Program-made: the position numbers and the translations under genes
From: Taxillus chinensis
Taxonomy: Eukaryota; Streptophyta; Magnoliopsida; Santalales; Loranthaceae
NCBI GenBank assembly: GCA_023512835.1
Contig: CM042085.1
Coordinates: 8,292,062-8,356,061 of the forward strand
DNA: 64,000 nt
Direction of reading: 5' to 3'
Notes under the pieces: model-generated
What the model saw: the letters and a program-made list of their open reading frames with translations, nothing else
What the model was told of the DNA's origin: nothing
The model's database searches: none
Shown: positions 10,739 through 21,422 of the stretch, piece after piece
How the letters are laid out: each line of letters starts with the position of its first letter
Position numbering within the stretch: position 1 is the stretch's first letter

Positions 10739-11610
10739 TACTATAACAAAAAGGAGAAATGGCGAAACTTTTTTTTTGAAGGTAACGACACTTCTAAAAA
10801 GTGTCGTAATAAATATACAATGATGACTCTTTTAAGAAAATGTCATTAAATGTTGAAATGTTAACGCCACTTTCTAATAAATGTCGTCTATTATAATTAT
10901 TAGCGATACATTTTAAAAGTGTCGTCAATTATTGACAAATTATTTCTGCGCGAGCCTCCCATTTCTCTAGTTTTGGTCACACGCTCTGTTTCTAGGGCTG
11001 CCCGCGTAACACATTTTCATCCCTACACCCTTTTCCTCGTGCGCGCTTCATTTTCAGACGACATGGTTTCTCAACCCTAACACCTGCACCCACATCTCTA
11101 ACACGAAATTCCTAACATCCACAACCGTCTCGTCTATTGGACATCTTGTCGCAATCTGACCGTCGATCCTCCCCACGTCATGCTCGAAGCCGTCGATCCT
11201 TCCCTTGTCGCGTTGGAAGCTGTCACTCAACATCCGGCCGTCAATCTCCCCACGTCACGCTAGAAGCCATCGATCCTCCCCTCCTTGTGTAGCAAGCTAT
11301 CGCTCAATATCCAGTTGTTGATCCTCCCCTCGTCGCGCCAAAAGCCATTGATCCTCTCCTCTTCGCGTCACAAGCTGTCGCTCAACATCCGACTGTTAAT
11401 CCTACCCACGTCATGCTAGAAGCCATTGATCCTTCCCAAGCCATCGCTTAACATCTTGTCCTTGAGGGTTCTTAAAATCCCATCTCGTGAAATGGCGACA
11501 CTTTTTAAGTGTCCTTATAATATCAAATGATGATACTTTTTAGTATGTCATTATAATATCAAATGATGACACTTTAAAAGTGTCAGTCATTTACTGTTTT
11601 TGTTGTAGGG
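10739..11610. mobile_element. Non-autonomous CACTA (En/Spm-like) element
   Basis: Ends are TACTATAACAAAAA at 10739 and, inverted, CCCTACAACAAAAA at 11610, each one mutation from the CACTA-type terminus. Flanking AAA occurs on both sides (10736-10738 and 11611-11613), fitting a 3-bp duplication. Subterminal repeats of the kind GACACTTTTAAAAGTGTC occur several times in both orientations, as in CACTA elements. The duplicate segment at 14.82-14.86 kb lacks the element, which confirms an insertion. The interior has GC-rich tandem repeats and no transposase. Confidence 0.8.
11158..11460. repeat. Tandem repeats inside the CACTA element, units about 80 bp
   Basis: Recurrent phrases CGTCGATCCTCCCC, CACGTCATGCT.GAAGCC and GTCGCTCAACATCC alternate about three to four times. 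It is GC-rich in an AT-rich surrounding. It may be captured host DNA later amplified inside the element; no long open frame crosses it. Confidence 0.7.
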
Positions 11611-12405
11611 AAAGAGTAAAACTTTTTGAATAACTAGCTTAATGATTTAAGATTATTGGATAACAAGCTCATTAACTATGACGCTTGAGTGTGTCCTGAC
11701 TTGCTTTCTTGCCGAATAATGATGTTATTAATTGATAGTTAAATAACGGTTTGGGACTCAAGTATTCATGGATTGTGTTCTGATAGTTATTAATTTTCCA
11801 GTATTTAAGGTTTTTTTATTTTTTAGAAATATGATAAGTTGTGAAACTTTTTATCCTAAAACTCAATCTGTTAAGTGCTCTTTTACATTTATTTAGTATT
11901 TTACTCTTTAATCCTAAAGTTAGTTCAACAGAATTTTAAAACATAAATTATCTGTGTTCTAATAATTATCATTGATGTACTGAATCCGTTAATGAATGTC
12001 CATCATTCTGCAGATACATGAGGCTAAGAGATATCCTAGTTGCGTGATTCCTATGCTAGTTATATATATATATATATATATAGGGAGTAAATATCAGTTT
12101 TAAAATCCGACACAAAACTTGAATCGCATTAGTCTTTTTTGTTTTTTTTTCCGGAAAAGTAAAAGTGCTTCTTTTGTTCACGTAACAAGAAGCAAAAATA
12201 TGCCAGTTTGGTCTCCATTCGATTGAAAGGAGCACTGACTACTACTGCGCACGTAATCAACTTCGTCACCCGTCCACGTCCACGGGCCCCACGCCCGAAG
12301 TTCGCGATTGGCTTTCTCCCACCGCCGGATTCGGATCCCCATATTTTGTTTCTCCGCCGCCGCTTCCATGCTTCACATCGAGGTCGCCGGCGGCCGCTCC
12401 CATAT

Positions 12406-12680
12406 TTAATTTCTTCGAGAGCCCTTGTCGGTCGCGGCGGTCGCGAACACGCTGAAGCCGATCGCGATCAGCCCCGCGACGACGAAGAACATGGCCCGTG
12501 AGGATGCGTGGTGTTCCTTTCCGGTAAGGTAACACGCACCGGCGATTCCGGCGAGGGACACGTACGGCCACGATCCAAGCGCCGAACATGACGAGGGGGG
12601 CAACTTGAGGCAGTCGGTGTTGGTGGCAACGTCGCAGCCCAGGATCGGAATCGTTTATGAGTCCGATCAGGTGGTCTCTC
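12406..12680 (-). pseudogene. Tetraspanin gene fragment, frameshifted (copy a)
   Basis: Remnant of the N-terminal half of a plant tetraspanin, a four-pass membrane protein. In successive frames on the minus strand I read HLIGLIN (TM1 start), IPILGCDVATNTDCLKL (end of TM1 and first loop), APLVMFGAWIVAV (TM2), YVSLAGIAGACY (the conserved VSLAGFxGACY motif) and RAMFFVVAGLIAIGFSVFA with ATDKGS (TM3 and its exit). The parts are in order but not in one frame: there are shifts inside TM1, before TM2 and after TM2. A stop follows DKGSRRN. The large loop with CCK motifs, TM4 and the C-terminus are absent. The small gene at 13155-13358 lies upstream on the same strand. I judge it non-functional; the family call rests on motif order. 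Confidence 0.75.
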
Positions 12681-13154
12681 TCTCTCTCAAAAACACACAC
12701 TCTCTGTTTTGGTCGATGATCCACAGCCACTCGAATACTTGGAAATCAACACCGCGTACCCCAGTTATTACCAAATCCGTCAACTTACCAAACAGATCCT
12801 CCACATTAATTAATTAATTAATTAAGTATATTCACATATTCATACTGTTAAGTTGAAAGGATCGAGCTAAAAGAGTTGCAATAATCAGGCAACAAAAACA
12901 TAAATAAGTGTATTAACTGACATGACATAATAAAAGTAGAGAGGATCTCTGCAAGGAAATGCTAATACGTGTATCCAAAAACAAAAGAACAAAGTGACAA
13001 AAGAAATAACTGAACCGAAGAGACTTCGACATCAAAGCAGAAATACAGAGGAGACGGAGCATATGACGGAACCTGGACGGACGGATTCATTTATTACTAA
13101 CATCCACGCTTAACACCCACTCCGATTTGTAACGATTCCGAGTCGACTCAGCTC

Positions 13155-13358
13155 TCATCCACCGGGGGAGACCGGGGTGGCGTCGAGACAACCGCCGCCG
13201 CCTCCTTCCCCCTTTCCACAGCATCCCACGGCCTGTGCCGCCAGCGCCGCCGCCAATTTAAACAATTCTCTGAATATCTTGCGTTTTATCTGTCCCCTCC
13301 GAGGAAATATGGCTGTTGTCGGATTCTTCTTCATTCCGTTGAAGTTGTTCTGATCCAT
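13155..13358 (-). CDS. Small unrecognised protein, 67 residues (copy a of a local family)
   Basis: One of three full-length copies of a small gene in this window (others at 16088-16297 and 43280-43489). All open with MD..NFNGMKKNPTTAIF, followed by a basic stretch .RRGQIKR.IF..LF.L (about 19-36), ALAAQAVGC, and a low-complexity tail GKGEGGGGGC then PVSP. There is no signal peptide or transmembrane segment; the C-terminus is Gly- and Cys-rich. The frame is kept without indels relative to the other copies until the last residues, where this copy ends SPGG. A polyadenylation signal AATAAA lies about 60 bases downstream (complement of 13090-13095), and a CT-rich leader is upstream. I do not recognise a named family. 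Replacement changes are frequent among copies, so selection may be weak. Confidence 0.6.
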   Translation of the reverse strand: MDQNNFNGMKKNPTTAIFPRRGQIKRKIFRELFKLAAALAAQAVGCCGKGEGGGGGCLDATPVSPGG

Positions 13359-13510
13359 CGTGTCTCTTCGATTCTTACAGACAGGGGAGTAACAGTTTTT
13401 TTATTATTTTTTTATTGTGAGTTAGAGCGAGAGAGAGAGAGAGAGAGAGAGCGAGGAAGTGGGGTGCTGTTGGCCAGAAAGAGGGGGAGAGAGAGACTGC
13501 GAGGAAGTGC

Positions 13511-14494
13511 GGCGATACAGGCTTGCGCGGGAGCGCGTGCGCGGGAGCGCGTGTTCCCGAAGTGATCCACGAGCCCTGTCAGCACAAACTTGACAAGGAT
13601 TAGGAAACAGTAGTCTGGGCCTAGGTTAGGTCGATGAGCTACTTAGGAATACACCTGGGATTTCATGTTTTTGGACTAGGCGCTGGCCCAGGAAACTATG
13701 GGAAATGGGTCGATCCAAGAGATGGGGAGGAGAGGAGGGCCTGGCGCCTGGGTGGTTGTGCCAGGACTTCCTTAATCTCAGTGTCACACACACACACACA
13801 CATATATAAAACAAACGGTGATTATATTAAAATCATAATTTTAATATTTTTTTATAACTCACTCTATTTTACTCAAAAGTTTTCCCGTGAAGTCACTGAA
13901 TCAATCACCCAAATAAGTCCCTTGAGGGTATAATTTTAAATATTAATACTTCATTTTTTTACGGTATCAACGAACAATCAAACAACTATAATTTATTGAT
14001 TAAATTTACAAAAACAATAAACTTATATATGTGTGTGTGTTTCTAAAAAATGGAGAACAAATAACATATTTGGGACAAAGAACCTAGAATCTAAGGATGC
14101 AATTATAAAGTTCTGTTCTCTAAGTTGGCCAACTAAACTTGTATCATAATCATATAACTCTATATATGGTATTGAAACCTTTAAAGAAAAGGTAAATAGG
14201 TTACGCGGCCTGAAAATGGATTCGAAAATTTCATTAATAACGTGTGTCAAAATTTAAAAGTGATATTAGGTTTTTTGAAATAAGAAAGCCAAATCTAATC
14301 GTTGATCTCACGTATTAAGGGGTTATAAAATTAGCTTTTTGAACTTAATGTTATGAACAAGTACTCAATATGTGAAGAAGTCCTTAAGAGTCATTTAAAG
14401 TTGTCATTTAGTGTTTATAAATTAAAAAGTTTACTAAGCAACTTTGTGAAATAAGCTTTTGCGAAGTAAGTTTACTGAAGTGACTATATACTTC
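13511..14494. other. Spacer between the two older duplicate copies
   Basis: It contains a short CA repeat (13784-13801) and GTGTGTGTGT (14031-14040), and is otherwise AT-rich. Frames such as 13634-13933 and 14023-14250 lack any recognisable domain. Confidence 0.5.
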
Positions 14495-15349
14495 AATTAT
14501 TCATGTTGAGCATTGTTTATGTCGAATTAAGTGTAGTTTCCTTTTATCTCCTAAAATGTCATGCAAAATTATATTTTTATAGTTAACTTTTAAATTGAAC
14601 AATTATAGTTTACTGAGTTGCTCTTTATTGGACAATATCTTGAACAAAGACTTTCAAAAACTTCTTACTGAATCACTCGCGAAGATGTCTTGTTTCATAA
14701 ATAAGGATTTTGGAGTTCGTATTTTGATTAAATACGAAAGGTGTTGGAATTCCTTGTTGAATGGTTTTTTTTTTTTTTTTTGGGATTATAAGCATGTTGT
14801 CATCTTTCTTAAGTAAAACCCGTCAAAGTAGTTCATATCCAGTTTCAGAATAAGGGCGGAGTGCAACTTTTTGAATAATTAGCTTAATGATTTAAGATTG
14901 TTGGGTAACAAGCTCATTAATTCTAACCTAGTAAATGACACCTTGAGTGTGTCCTACTCGGTTCCTTGTTGAATAATGACTCCTCTTAGCGGTTTCAGCC
15001 TTCTTACGTAAACCCAATATGTTTTGGCTGTGTTCTAATTATCATCTCTTCTTAAGTGATGAGCCAAAAGTAAAAATGCTTCTTTTGAACCAGAAGGATG
15101 GCCGAGGCAAACAAACAGCAAAAATATGCCATTTTGGTCTCCATTCCATTGAAGGACTGACTGCGCACGCAATCAATTCGTCATCTGTACGTCCTCAGGC
15201 CCACGTGCTAAGTTGTCCGTAGTTTGTAATTATTGAGTCGCCCGCGCTTGCCCTCTGTCAGATTCGGATCACCATATTTTGTTTCTCCGCCGCCGCTTCG
15301 ATGCTTCAGATCGAGGTCGCCGGCGCGCGGCGGCTCCCATATTTTGTTC

Positions 15350-15622
15350 GAGAGCCCTTGTCGGCCACGTCGTACGTGAAGATGATGAAGCCGATCGATC
15401 AGCCCCGCGACGATGAAGAACATGGCCCATGAGGATGGTGTTCCTTCCGGTAAGGGAACACGCACCGGCGACTCCGGCGAGTGACACGTACGTACGGCCA
15501 TGATCCAAGCGCCGAACACGATGAGGGCCCAAGCTGAGGCAGTCGGTGTCGGTGGCTCCGCCGGAGATCCGCCACATGCCGCCGCCCAGGATCGGAATCG
15601 TTTATGAGTCCGATCAGGTGGT
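15350..15622 (-). pseudogene. Tetraspanin gene fragment, frameshifted (copy b)
   Basis: Same remnant as at 12406-12680. It preserves the first-loop region best: IPILGGGMW, then SGGATDTDCLSL, matching the PILGGGIW...TDC pattern of plant tetraspanins. TYVSLAGVAGAC follows in the same frame only because of a compensating shift in TM2, and WAMFFIVAGLI is in another frame. Its TM3 exit is scrambled (DRLHHLH...). It lacks the rest of the protein. The small gene at 16088-16297 lies upstream on the same strand. Confidence 0.75.
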
Positions 15623-16087
15623 CTCTCTCTCTCTCAAAAACACACACTCTCTGTTTTGGTCGATGATCCACAACCACTCGAATACTTGGAAATTAACACC
15701 ACCTACCCCAGTTATTACCAAATCCGTCAACTTACCAAACAGATCCTCCACATTAATTAATTAATTAATTAATTAAGTATATTCACATATTCATACTGTT
15801 AAGTTGAAAGCTTCAGAGCCGCCGAATTTAGAGAAGAGAAACCTTAAAACAGTTGCAATAATTTGGCAACAACAACATTAATAAGTGTATTAATGGATAA
15901 AACTTAACAAAAGGACAAGAACAAAAGAACCAAGCGACAAAAGAAACAACCCAAGAGACTAGCTTCTACACCATACCGAAGCAGAAATACAGTGGAGATG
16001 GAGCATATAACGGAACCTTGCCGGATTCATTTATTACTAACATCCACGCTTAACACCCACTCCGATTTTTAACGATTCCGAGTCGAC

Positions 16088-16297
16088 TCAGCTCTCATCC
16101 ACCGGGGAAACTGGGGCGGCGTCGAGACAACCACCGCCGCCCCCTTCCCCCTTTCCACAGCATCCCACGGCCTGTGCCGCCAGCGCCTTCGCCAAGTCAA
16201 ACAATTTTCCGAATATCTCGCGTTTTATCTGCCCCCTCCGACGAAATATGGCTGTTGTCGGATTCTTCTTCATTCCGTTAAAGTTGCTCTGATCCAT
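16088..16297 (-). CDS. Small unrecognised protein, 69 residues (copy b)
   Basis: Full-length copy of the local small-gene family: MDQSNFNGMKKNPTTAIF, RRRGQIKREIFGKLFDLAKA, LAAQAVGCCGKGEGGGGGC, then PVSPVDES before the stop. It is colinear with the copies at 13155-13358 and 43280-43489, with no indel in the first 60 codons. AATAAA lies downstream (complement of 16030-16035). A GA/CT-rich leader precedes the gene on its strand, followed outward by a GT microsatellite. It sits at the left edge of the tandem unit 1; its 3' flank contains the duplication breakpoint near 16050. Function unknown. Confidence 0.6.
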   Translation of the reverse strand: MDQSNFNGMKKNPTTAIFRRRGQIKREIFGKLFDLAKALAAQAVGCCGKGEGGGGGCLDAAPVSPVDES

Positions 16298-16493
16298 CGT
16301 GTCTCTTCGATCGATGTTTACAGACAGGGAGTAACAGGTATTTAAAAAAAAAAATTGTGAGTGAGAGCTAGAGAGAGAGAGCGAGAGGGAGAGCGAGGAA
16401 ATGAGGTGCTATTGGCCAGGAAGAGGAGAGACACTGCGAGAGTATGTATAGACAGACAGACATCTCTCATTTTTAGGTTGCGTGAAAAACAAG

Positions 16494-16496
<3 letters not shown>

Positions 16497-16530
<34 letters not shown>
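16497..16530. repeat. GT microsatellite
   Basis: About 17 uninterrupted GT units. The short open frames on both strands across it (16361-16543, 16409-16642) are repeat artefacts. Confidence 0.95.
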
Positions 16531-16533
<3 letters not shown>

Positions 16534-17431
16534 GGTGTGTTAGTTGGATGGAGAAACGGAATGGAAAGGACAAACAACGCCACGTGCTGCTTTTTAAAAC
16601 TATTAATATTGTCAATACTCTAATGACAAACAGGCGTGACAAATTCTTAGTGCTTTACTATTTCTCTCTCTCTTGTTTTTCGACTAATCAAAAGCATCCG
16701 TCTATCAATAAATATATAAAAATTTATATGAAATGTATTTGAAAAATTAATGGTCGTCGAGGGATTCAGTTTACAAATCTCGTTTCTAAATTCTATTGTT
16801 ATCAAAATTTGAAAATTTAATTTCAAATTATAGGAGAATCGTTCTGATGAAAAATCAGATGTGAATGTCCTTACACATTATATGATTATGATTAAGAACA
16901 TAAAAATTTTTAATTTTAATTTATGATTGTTAAAAAAGAAAAAAGAAACTTGGTCGATAGTTTTAATTTTATGATTCCAAATCACAAAATCATAAAAGAA
17001 GTAAAAAGTCTATTTTTTTTATAAATATAATAAAAATCTTACCAAAAAAGGTTCACCGTACATGGAGGAGAAAGCTTTTTCACGATATCAACGGAAAGCG
17101 ACTGAACTGTCCAAATATAGGCAATGCAATTGGATTGGACGCCTTTCATTCATAGTGAGCGGGTAGACTCCGCAACTCAATCACAGCTTGCCTTAATATT
17201 GGAACAGACACGACTACTTCGAGGCCATTAATGGAGTGCAAAAGAGGCTCGGTGTGTTGAGACTTGAGAGCACGTAGGCAGGTCAGCCTTACCATACCCA
17301 ACCCAATGGTTTTTTTTTTATTTTTATCATATACCCATGAAGTTATTTACAATGCATTAATTATATTACAACAAATTTAATCATAATAAAAAGTTTATAC
17401 AAAATTACATTAGTATGATATATAAACTTAA

Positions 17432-17435
<4 letters not shown>

Positions 17436-17467
<32 letters not shown>
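17436..17467. repeat. TA microsatellite
   Basis: About 15 TA units, shortened to a few units at the matching place in unit 2 (25014-25024), so the locus is polymorphic between the two tandem units. Confidence 0.9.
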
Positions 17468-17471
<4 letters not shown>

Positions 17472-18751
17472 AATACATATATATATAATAATATAATTTA
17501 TTATTTTTATAGAATGGGTAATCGGTAAAGTCCCGCACTCAACCCATACCCAAAAAATTAATTAAAGGGTAAAACGTGTTACCTATTTAAAACGGGTATT
17601 GCTCAACAAAATAGGGTGGAATATGGCGCTGGCGCGAACCCAATAAAATGGCCACCCTGCATAATGCCCAATGACATACTCTATCAGTAGGTTCTGTAAT
17701 TGAATTTTTTTAATCAAATTATTGAGCTAAATATCAAAAAATTCCTTCCATCCAATTCCATAAAGGTGTTTACAAATTGTTAACGAATTATAGTAGTAAT
17801 TAAATTTGCTTATCTAACATAAAACTCAACAAATAAAAATATTAATAACAGAAGTAATATATTTTTAAATGAATACTTTAAATGAGTAGTGTCATATTAA
17901 TATTTAAATAACTATAAAGTTGAAATGCTGAACTTAATGTATGTGCTTTAAAAAGGTAAGAAGCTGAAGTAAATAAAGGTGACTCTTGTTTTTGCTATAC
18001 TAGTCAAATATTAATTGAGGTAGATGTAAATGCTCATAATTCCTATTTTGTGAGCAAATAGCAAATTAAATTTTAAAATCAGTATAAAGGAAAACACAAG
18101 TACCCGTTTAATACATACAATGGTGTATAATTTTCATATTTTAATGTAACTATAAAAGTTTTATAAGGTAATTATAGATTTTTGTTAAGATATAATTCTT
18201 TTCGTTATAAAAAGGATAACAAGGTATATTTGATAGTGCTTAATTGTGGGCAAATTAGGCCCAAACAAAAATGCCTTAAAAAAAAAAAGTTCAACTTCAT
18301 TCCCGTGTTCGTCCGAAAATGCTCTCGGGCGCCCATTAATTTTATTTTAATTTTAATTTTAAATTAATAATTTACATAAAATTTTAAAATTATAAATAAT
18401 GACAAAAAATAAAAAATATATGTTTTATGTAAATCTTTATAAATAAAATTATTTTAAATATAATAGATATATACAATAGACTTATGTATCTGTGTATGTA
18501 TACGTGCATGATGACACCCATATTTATATAAATACGTATATTTAATGTAATTCTTATAATAAATTATATTAATATAAAATTATTCGCTTGACAAAAATAT
18601 GATATTGATTTAAAACATTAGTTAATTATGATTTCTTTAAAATTAATTCTTTAAAATAATTAAAAGAGTTGTTTTTTATTTTAATATTTTACTTTTAAAA
18701 AAAAAATCAGACTCTGTTTTAATTATTCGTTAATTAAAATATGATTTTCAA

Positions 18752-19628
18752 TTATTTATTTATTTATTTTAATATTTTATCAGTAAATAAGAAAATTAAT
18801 GATAAAAGTAAATATAATATAAAAAATATAATATTTTAAAGAATAAAAAGTAAATAGACATGGATTAAATTTAAATATTTACTGTTTACTTCTTTAAGAT
18901 TTTATTAACAAACAATTTTCGAAATATAAATTTAATACATTTTTATTAAAGGGAGCATTTAAATTGATAAAAAAAATGTTGTTTACCCTTGCCAAATGAG
19001 TGCCTTCGTGCCTATGCCCATGAATACTCGATACAAGGTCAAATAATCCATTAAAAACACTAGTAGCAAATTCTTTATAGAATTTTATTCTCTTTATTTG
19101 AAAAAAATGATTAAAAAGTTATAAAATCATTCCCACAGCAAAAATCTTATATTTACCTTTCTCTATAAGGTTTGTACAGTGTTTCCTAATTATTGATTTA
19201 TTTATTTTAATTTGTTATCAATAAATAAGAAATTTAATGAGAAAAGTAAATATAATACGAAAAAATACAATATTTTAAAGAATAAAAAGCAAATATACAT
19301 AGATTAAATTTAAATGTTTACTGTTTAATTCTTTAAGATTTTATTAACAAAAAAATTTCAAAATATAAATTTTATACATTTTTATTAAACGGAGCATTCA
19401 AACTGATAAAAAAAATGCTTTTTACCCTTGCCAAATGAGTGCCTTTGTGCTTATGCCCATGAATACTCGGTACAAGGTCAAATAATCTATTAAAAGTACT
19501 AGTTGTAGATTTCCCTGTACAATTTTGTTCTCTTTATTCTGAAAAAAAATTAAAAAGTTATAAAATTATTTCTACAATAGAAGTCTTATATTTAATTTTA
19601 TCTATAAGGTTTGTATAGTGTTTTTCAA
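18752..19628. repeat. Tandem duplication inside unit 1, about 439 bp x 2
   Basis: Phrases GCCAAATGAGTGCCTT, CCCATGAATACTCG and TACAAGGTCAAATAAT recur with a period of about 439 bp (18991 and 19430). Unit 2 has the same pair (26.4-27.2 kb) with a deletion in its second copy, so this duplication is older than the 8-10 kb tandem duplication. Confidence 0.85.
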
Positions 19629-20177
19629 TATATTAGAAAGTACTAATCACTCACTATAATTATTAAATGATATATAGAAAATTTCTTTCACCTCTACTCT
19701 ATCGTTGACGTTTTTCATAATTTATACTTTTATCTTATATTAAATTATAAAAAATATTATTAAATAAAAAAGTAGTATAAAATATTATTTTAATTATATA
19801 AAAAGTGATTAAGAAAAATTTATAATGATATATATATTTATACAGAAAAATTAAAAGTAATTTAAATATGTAAAATTAGAAAAAATGAATAGATATCTAC
19901 TGTGACGGCCTTAAATAACTCTTTTGCTAATAATGATGCTAATTGCTAAAGTACATTTCTATTTGCAATCCATTAAATTTGGACAAACCCACATATGGAA
20001 GTGGGAAACGGTCACTTTATCCTTTGTTTGGCATAATATGAAAAATATAGAAAAGAAAAACATGCCAAAAAGATATAGAAAGAAAAAAGATAGAATTTTT
20101 GATGGGGTGATCGATTATAACAAGGAAAGAGTGGAAAATAAATAAATAAATTTATATTTATTACTAATTTTACTATT

Positions 20178-20342
20178 TTGTCGAGGGTAAGGCAACCGAC
20201 AGCAGCCTCCGCCGTGGCCGCTACCCACCTATCCAAATTTCTGATTATCCCTCTCGTTATCTCCCCCCTGATCGGAGGTACTCTAGATGATGATGTCGAT
20301 TTTCTTCTCCACGAGGAGGACAGGATTTTTATATTTATTTGA
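20178..20342 (+). pseudogene. Conserved exon-like fragment of unknown origin (unit 1 copy)
   Basis: A GC-rich island in AT-rich DNA. The plus frame reads AVAATHLSKFLIIPLVISPL then GGTLDDDVDFLLHEED and stops near 20340. The first 20 residues are hydrophobic and could be a membrane segment. The upstream coding part seen in unit 2 (28804-28870) is missing. Reading frame and island survive in both units except for an indel after DVDF. I cannot name a family. Confidence 0.4.
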
Positions 20343-21361
20343 TTTTGATTCGGGGATACGGAGAATGATTGATGTCGAGGCTTGATCTTTGAAATGTGTA
20401 GAGGTTTTGTAGAAATCGGAGAGGTGCTTCTAGAATGATCCGTAGCGCATTAGGTGAAAGAGCGTGGAAGTGTTTGCTGTATGCAGTTGTCGACAATGTC
20501 GTGTTGTGGGGGTGTAGCTGAAAACAGCGTTAGTGTGTGTGTATATATATATATATATAATATTCATTGAGTTAAAAGCTATATATGTCAATTTTTATTT
20601 TATTTGGAAGGCGGGAAAAGGGGAAAAAAACAGTATCCATAACCCATGACTTGACCCCCCAGGGTAAAGATTAGGTTGACTTGTTGTTGGTCAAGTGAGT
20701 TGGTGGAGCGCACGGACAAAAAGGAATATTCTGTGGAGCCCAAAACCGACCATACTGCTTGGCTCGGATTGAGAGGTCCGATGGAGCAACACGGCTCAGA
20801 TAAAAAGGAAACGGGAAATATTTCTAACTAAAACCATGAGTAGTGTATATATATATATACGGCTTACATTGTGTTTGACCTATTTTATTTTAAAACTCTA
20901 AAGTTTTCGAATTTATCTACCTAATTTAATTCAGATTAATTATCAATGATTTTACTATAATAAAATTGTTTTTAATTTAAACATTACATTAATTATAATG
21001 CTACGATTTTTAAAAACTCGGTTTACACTTACTACTTTACAAACATTAATTTATTTCTAATAAATTACTAATTATTAGACATGTATGTAATAATGATTAC
21101 CGAGTATCATTAAAGATTCTGTATTATTTTAAAAAAACTCTAAGTTCAGATAAATTAATTTTAATATGAGTTCGGATAAACTGTCACTCGATCGTGATCA
21201 CTAACTACCTATTCCGCAAGGTGGGGAAAAAAAGGAAAGAAAATCTATCGCTAAATTGTCCGTAACATTAATACAAACTCATACCATAAAATAGTTAGGA
21301 AATAAAAAAAAAGGGGAAGAAAACTAATTATTTGGGGCGTGGAGGACCAAATAGCAAAATA

Positions 21362-21422
21362 TAATTGTGTGCGTGCATGTGCGCGCGCACGGGTGTATGT
21401 GCGCGTATGTGTGCACGTGCAA
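21362..21422. repeat. Alternating purine-pyrimidine tract (unit 1)
   Basis: About 60 bases of GT, GC and CA steps including GTGCGCGCGCAC, kept almost unchanged in unit 2 at 30273-30327 although its flanks have diverged. Such sequence can adopt Z-DNA. Confidence 0.85.

Larger units (their letters stand above)
10385..13510. repeat. Older segmental duplication, left copy
   Basis: Parallel to 14495-16443: the AT-rich start (GAATTAAGTGTAGTTT-like, then GATTTTGGAGTT.GT.TTTTGATTAAATA), the middle (AACTTTTTGAATAA.TAGCTTAATGATTTAAGATT), the tetraspanin remnant and the small gene come in the same order. The left copy is longer, mainly because of the CACTA insertion at 10739-11610. Divergence in non-coding parts is substantial, so this duplication looks older than the 16-35 kb tandem pair. 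Confidence 0.8.
14495..16443. repeat. Older segmental duplication, right copy
   Basis: Counterpart of 10385-13510 without the CACTA element. It carries the same order: AT-rich leader, AAAATATGCCATTTTGGTC phrase near 15120, tetraspanin remnant, ATTAATTAATTAATT simple repeat and the small gene. Its right part (from about 16050) is also the start of the larger tandem unit 1. Confidence 0.8.

Noticed and set aside
17283..17660. GGGTA/ACCC-rich segment looking like a MITE in both tandem units
   Set aside because: I could not define matched terminal repeats or a target duplication, so it is not listed as an element.
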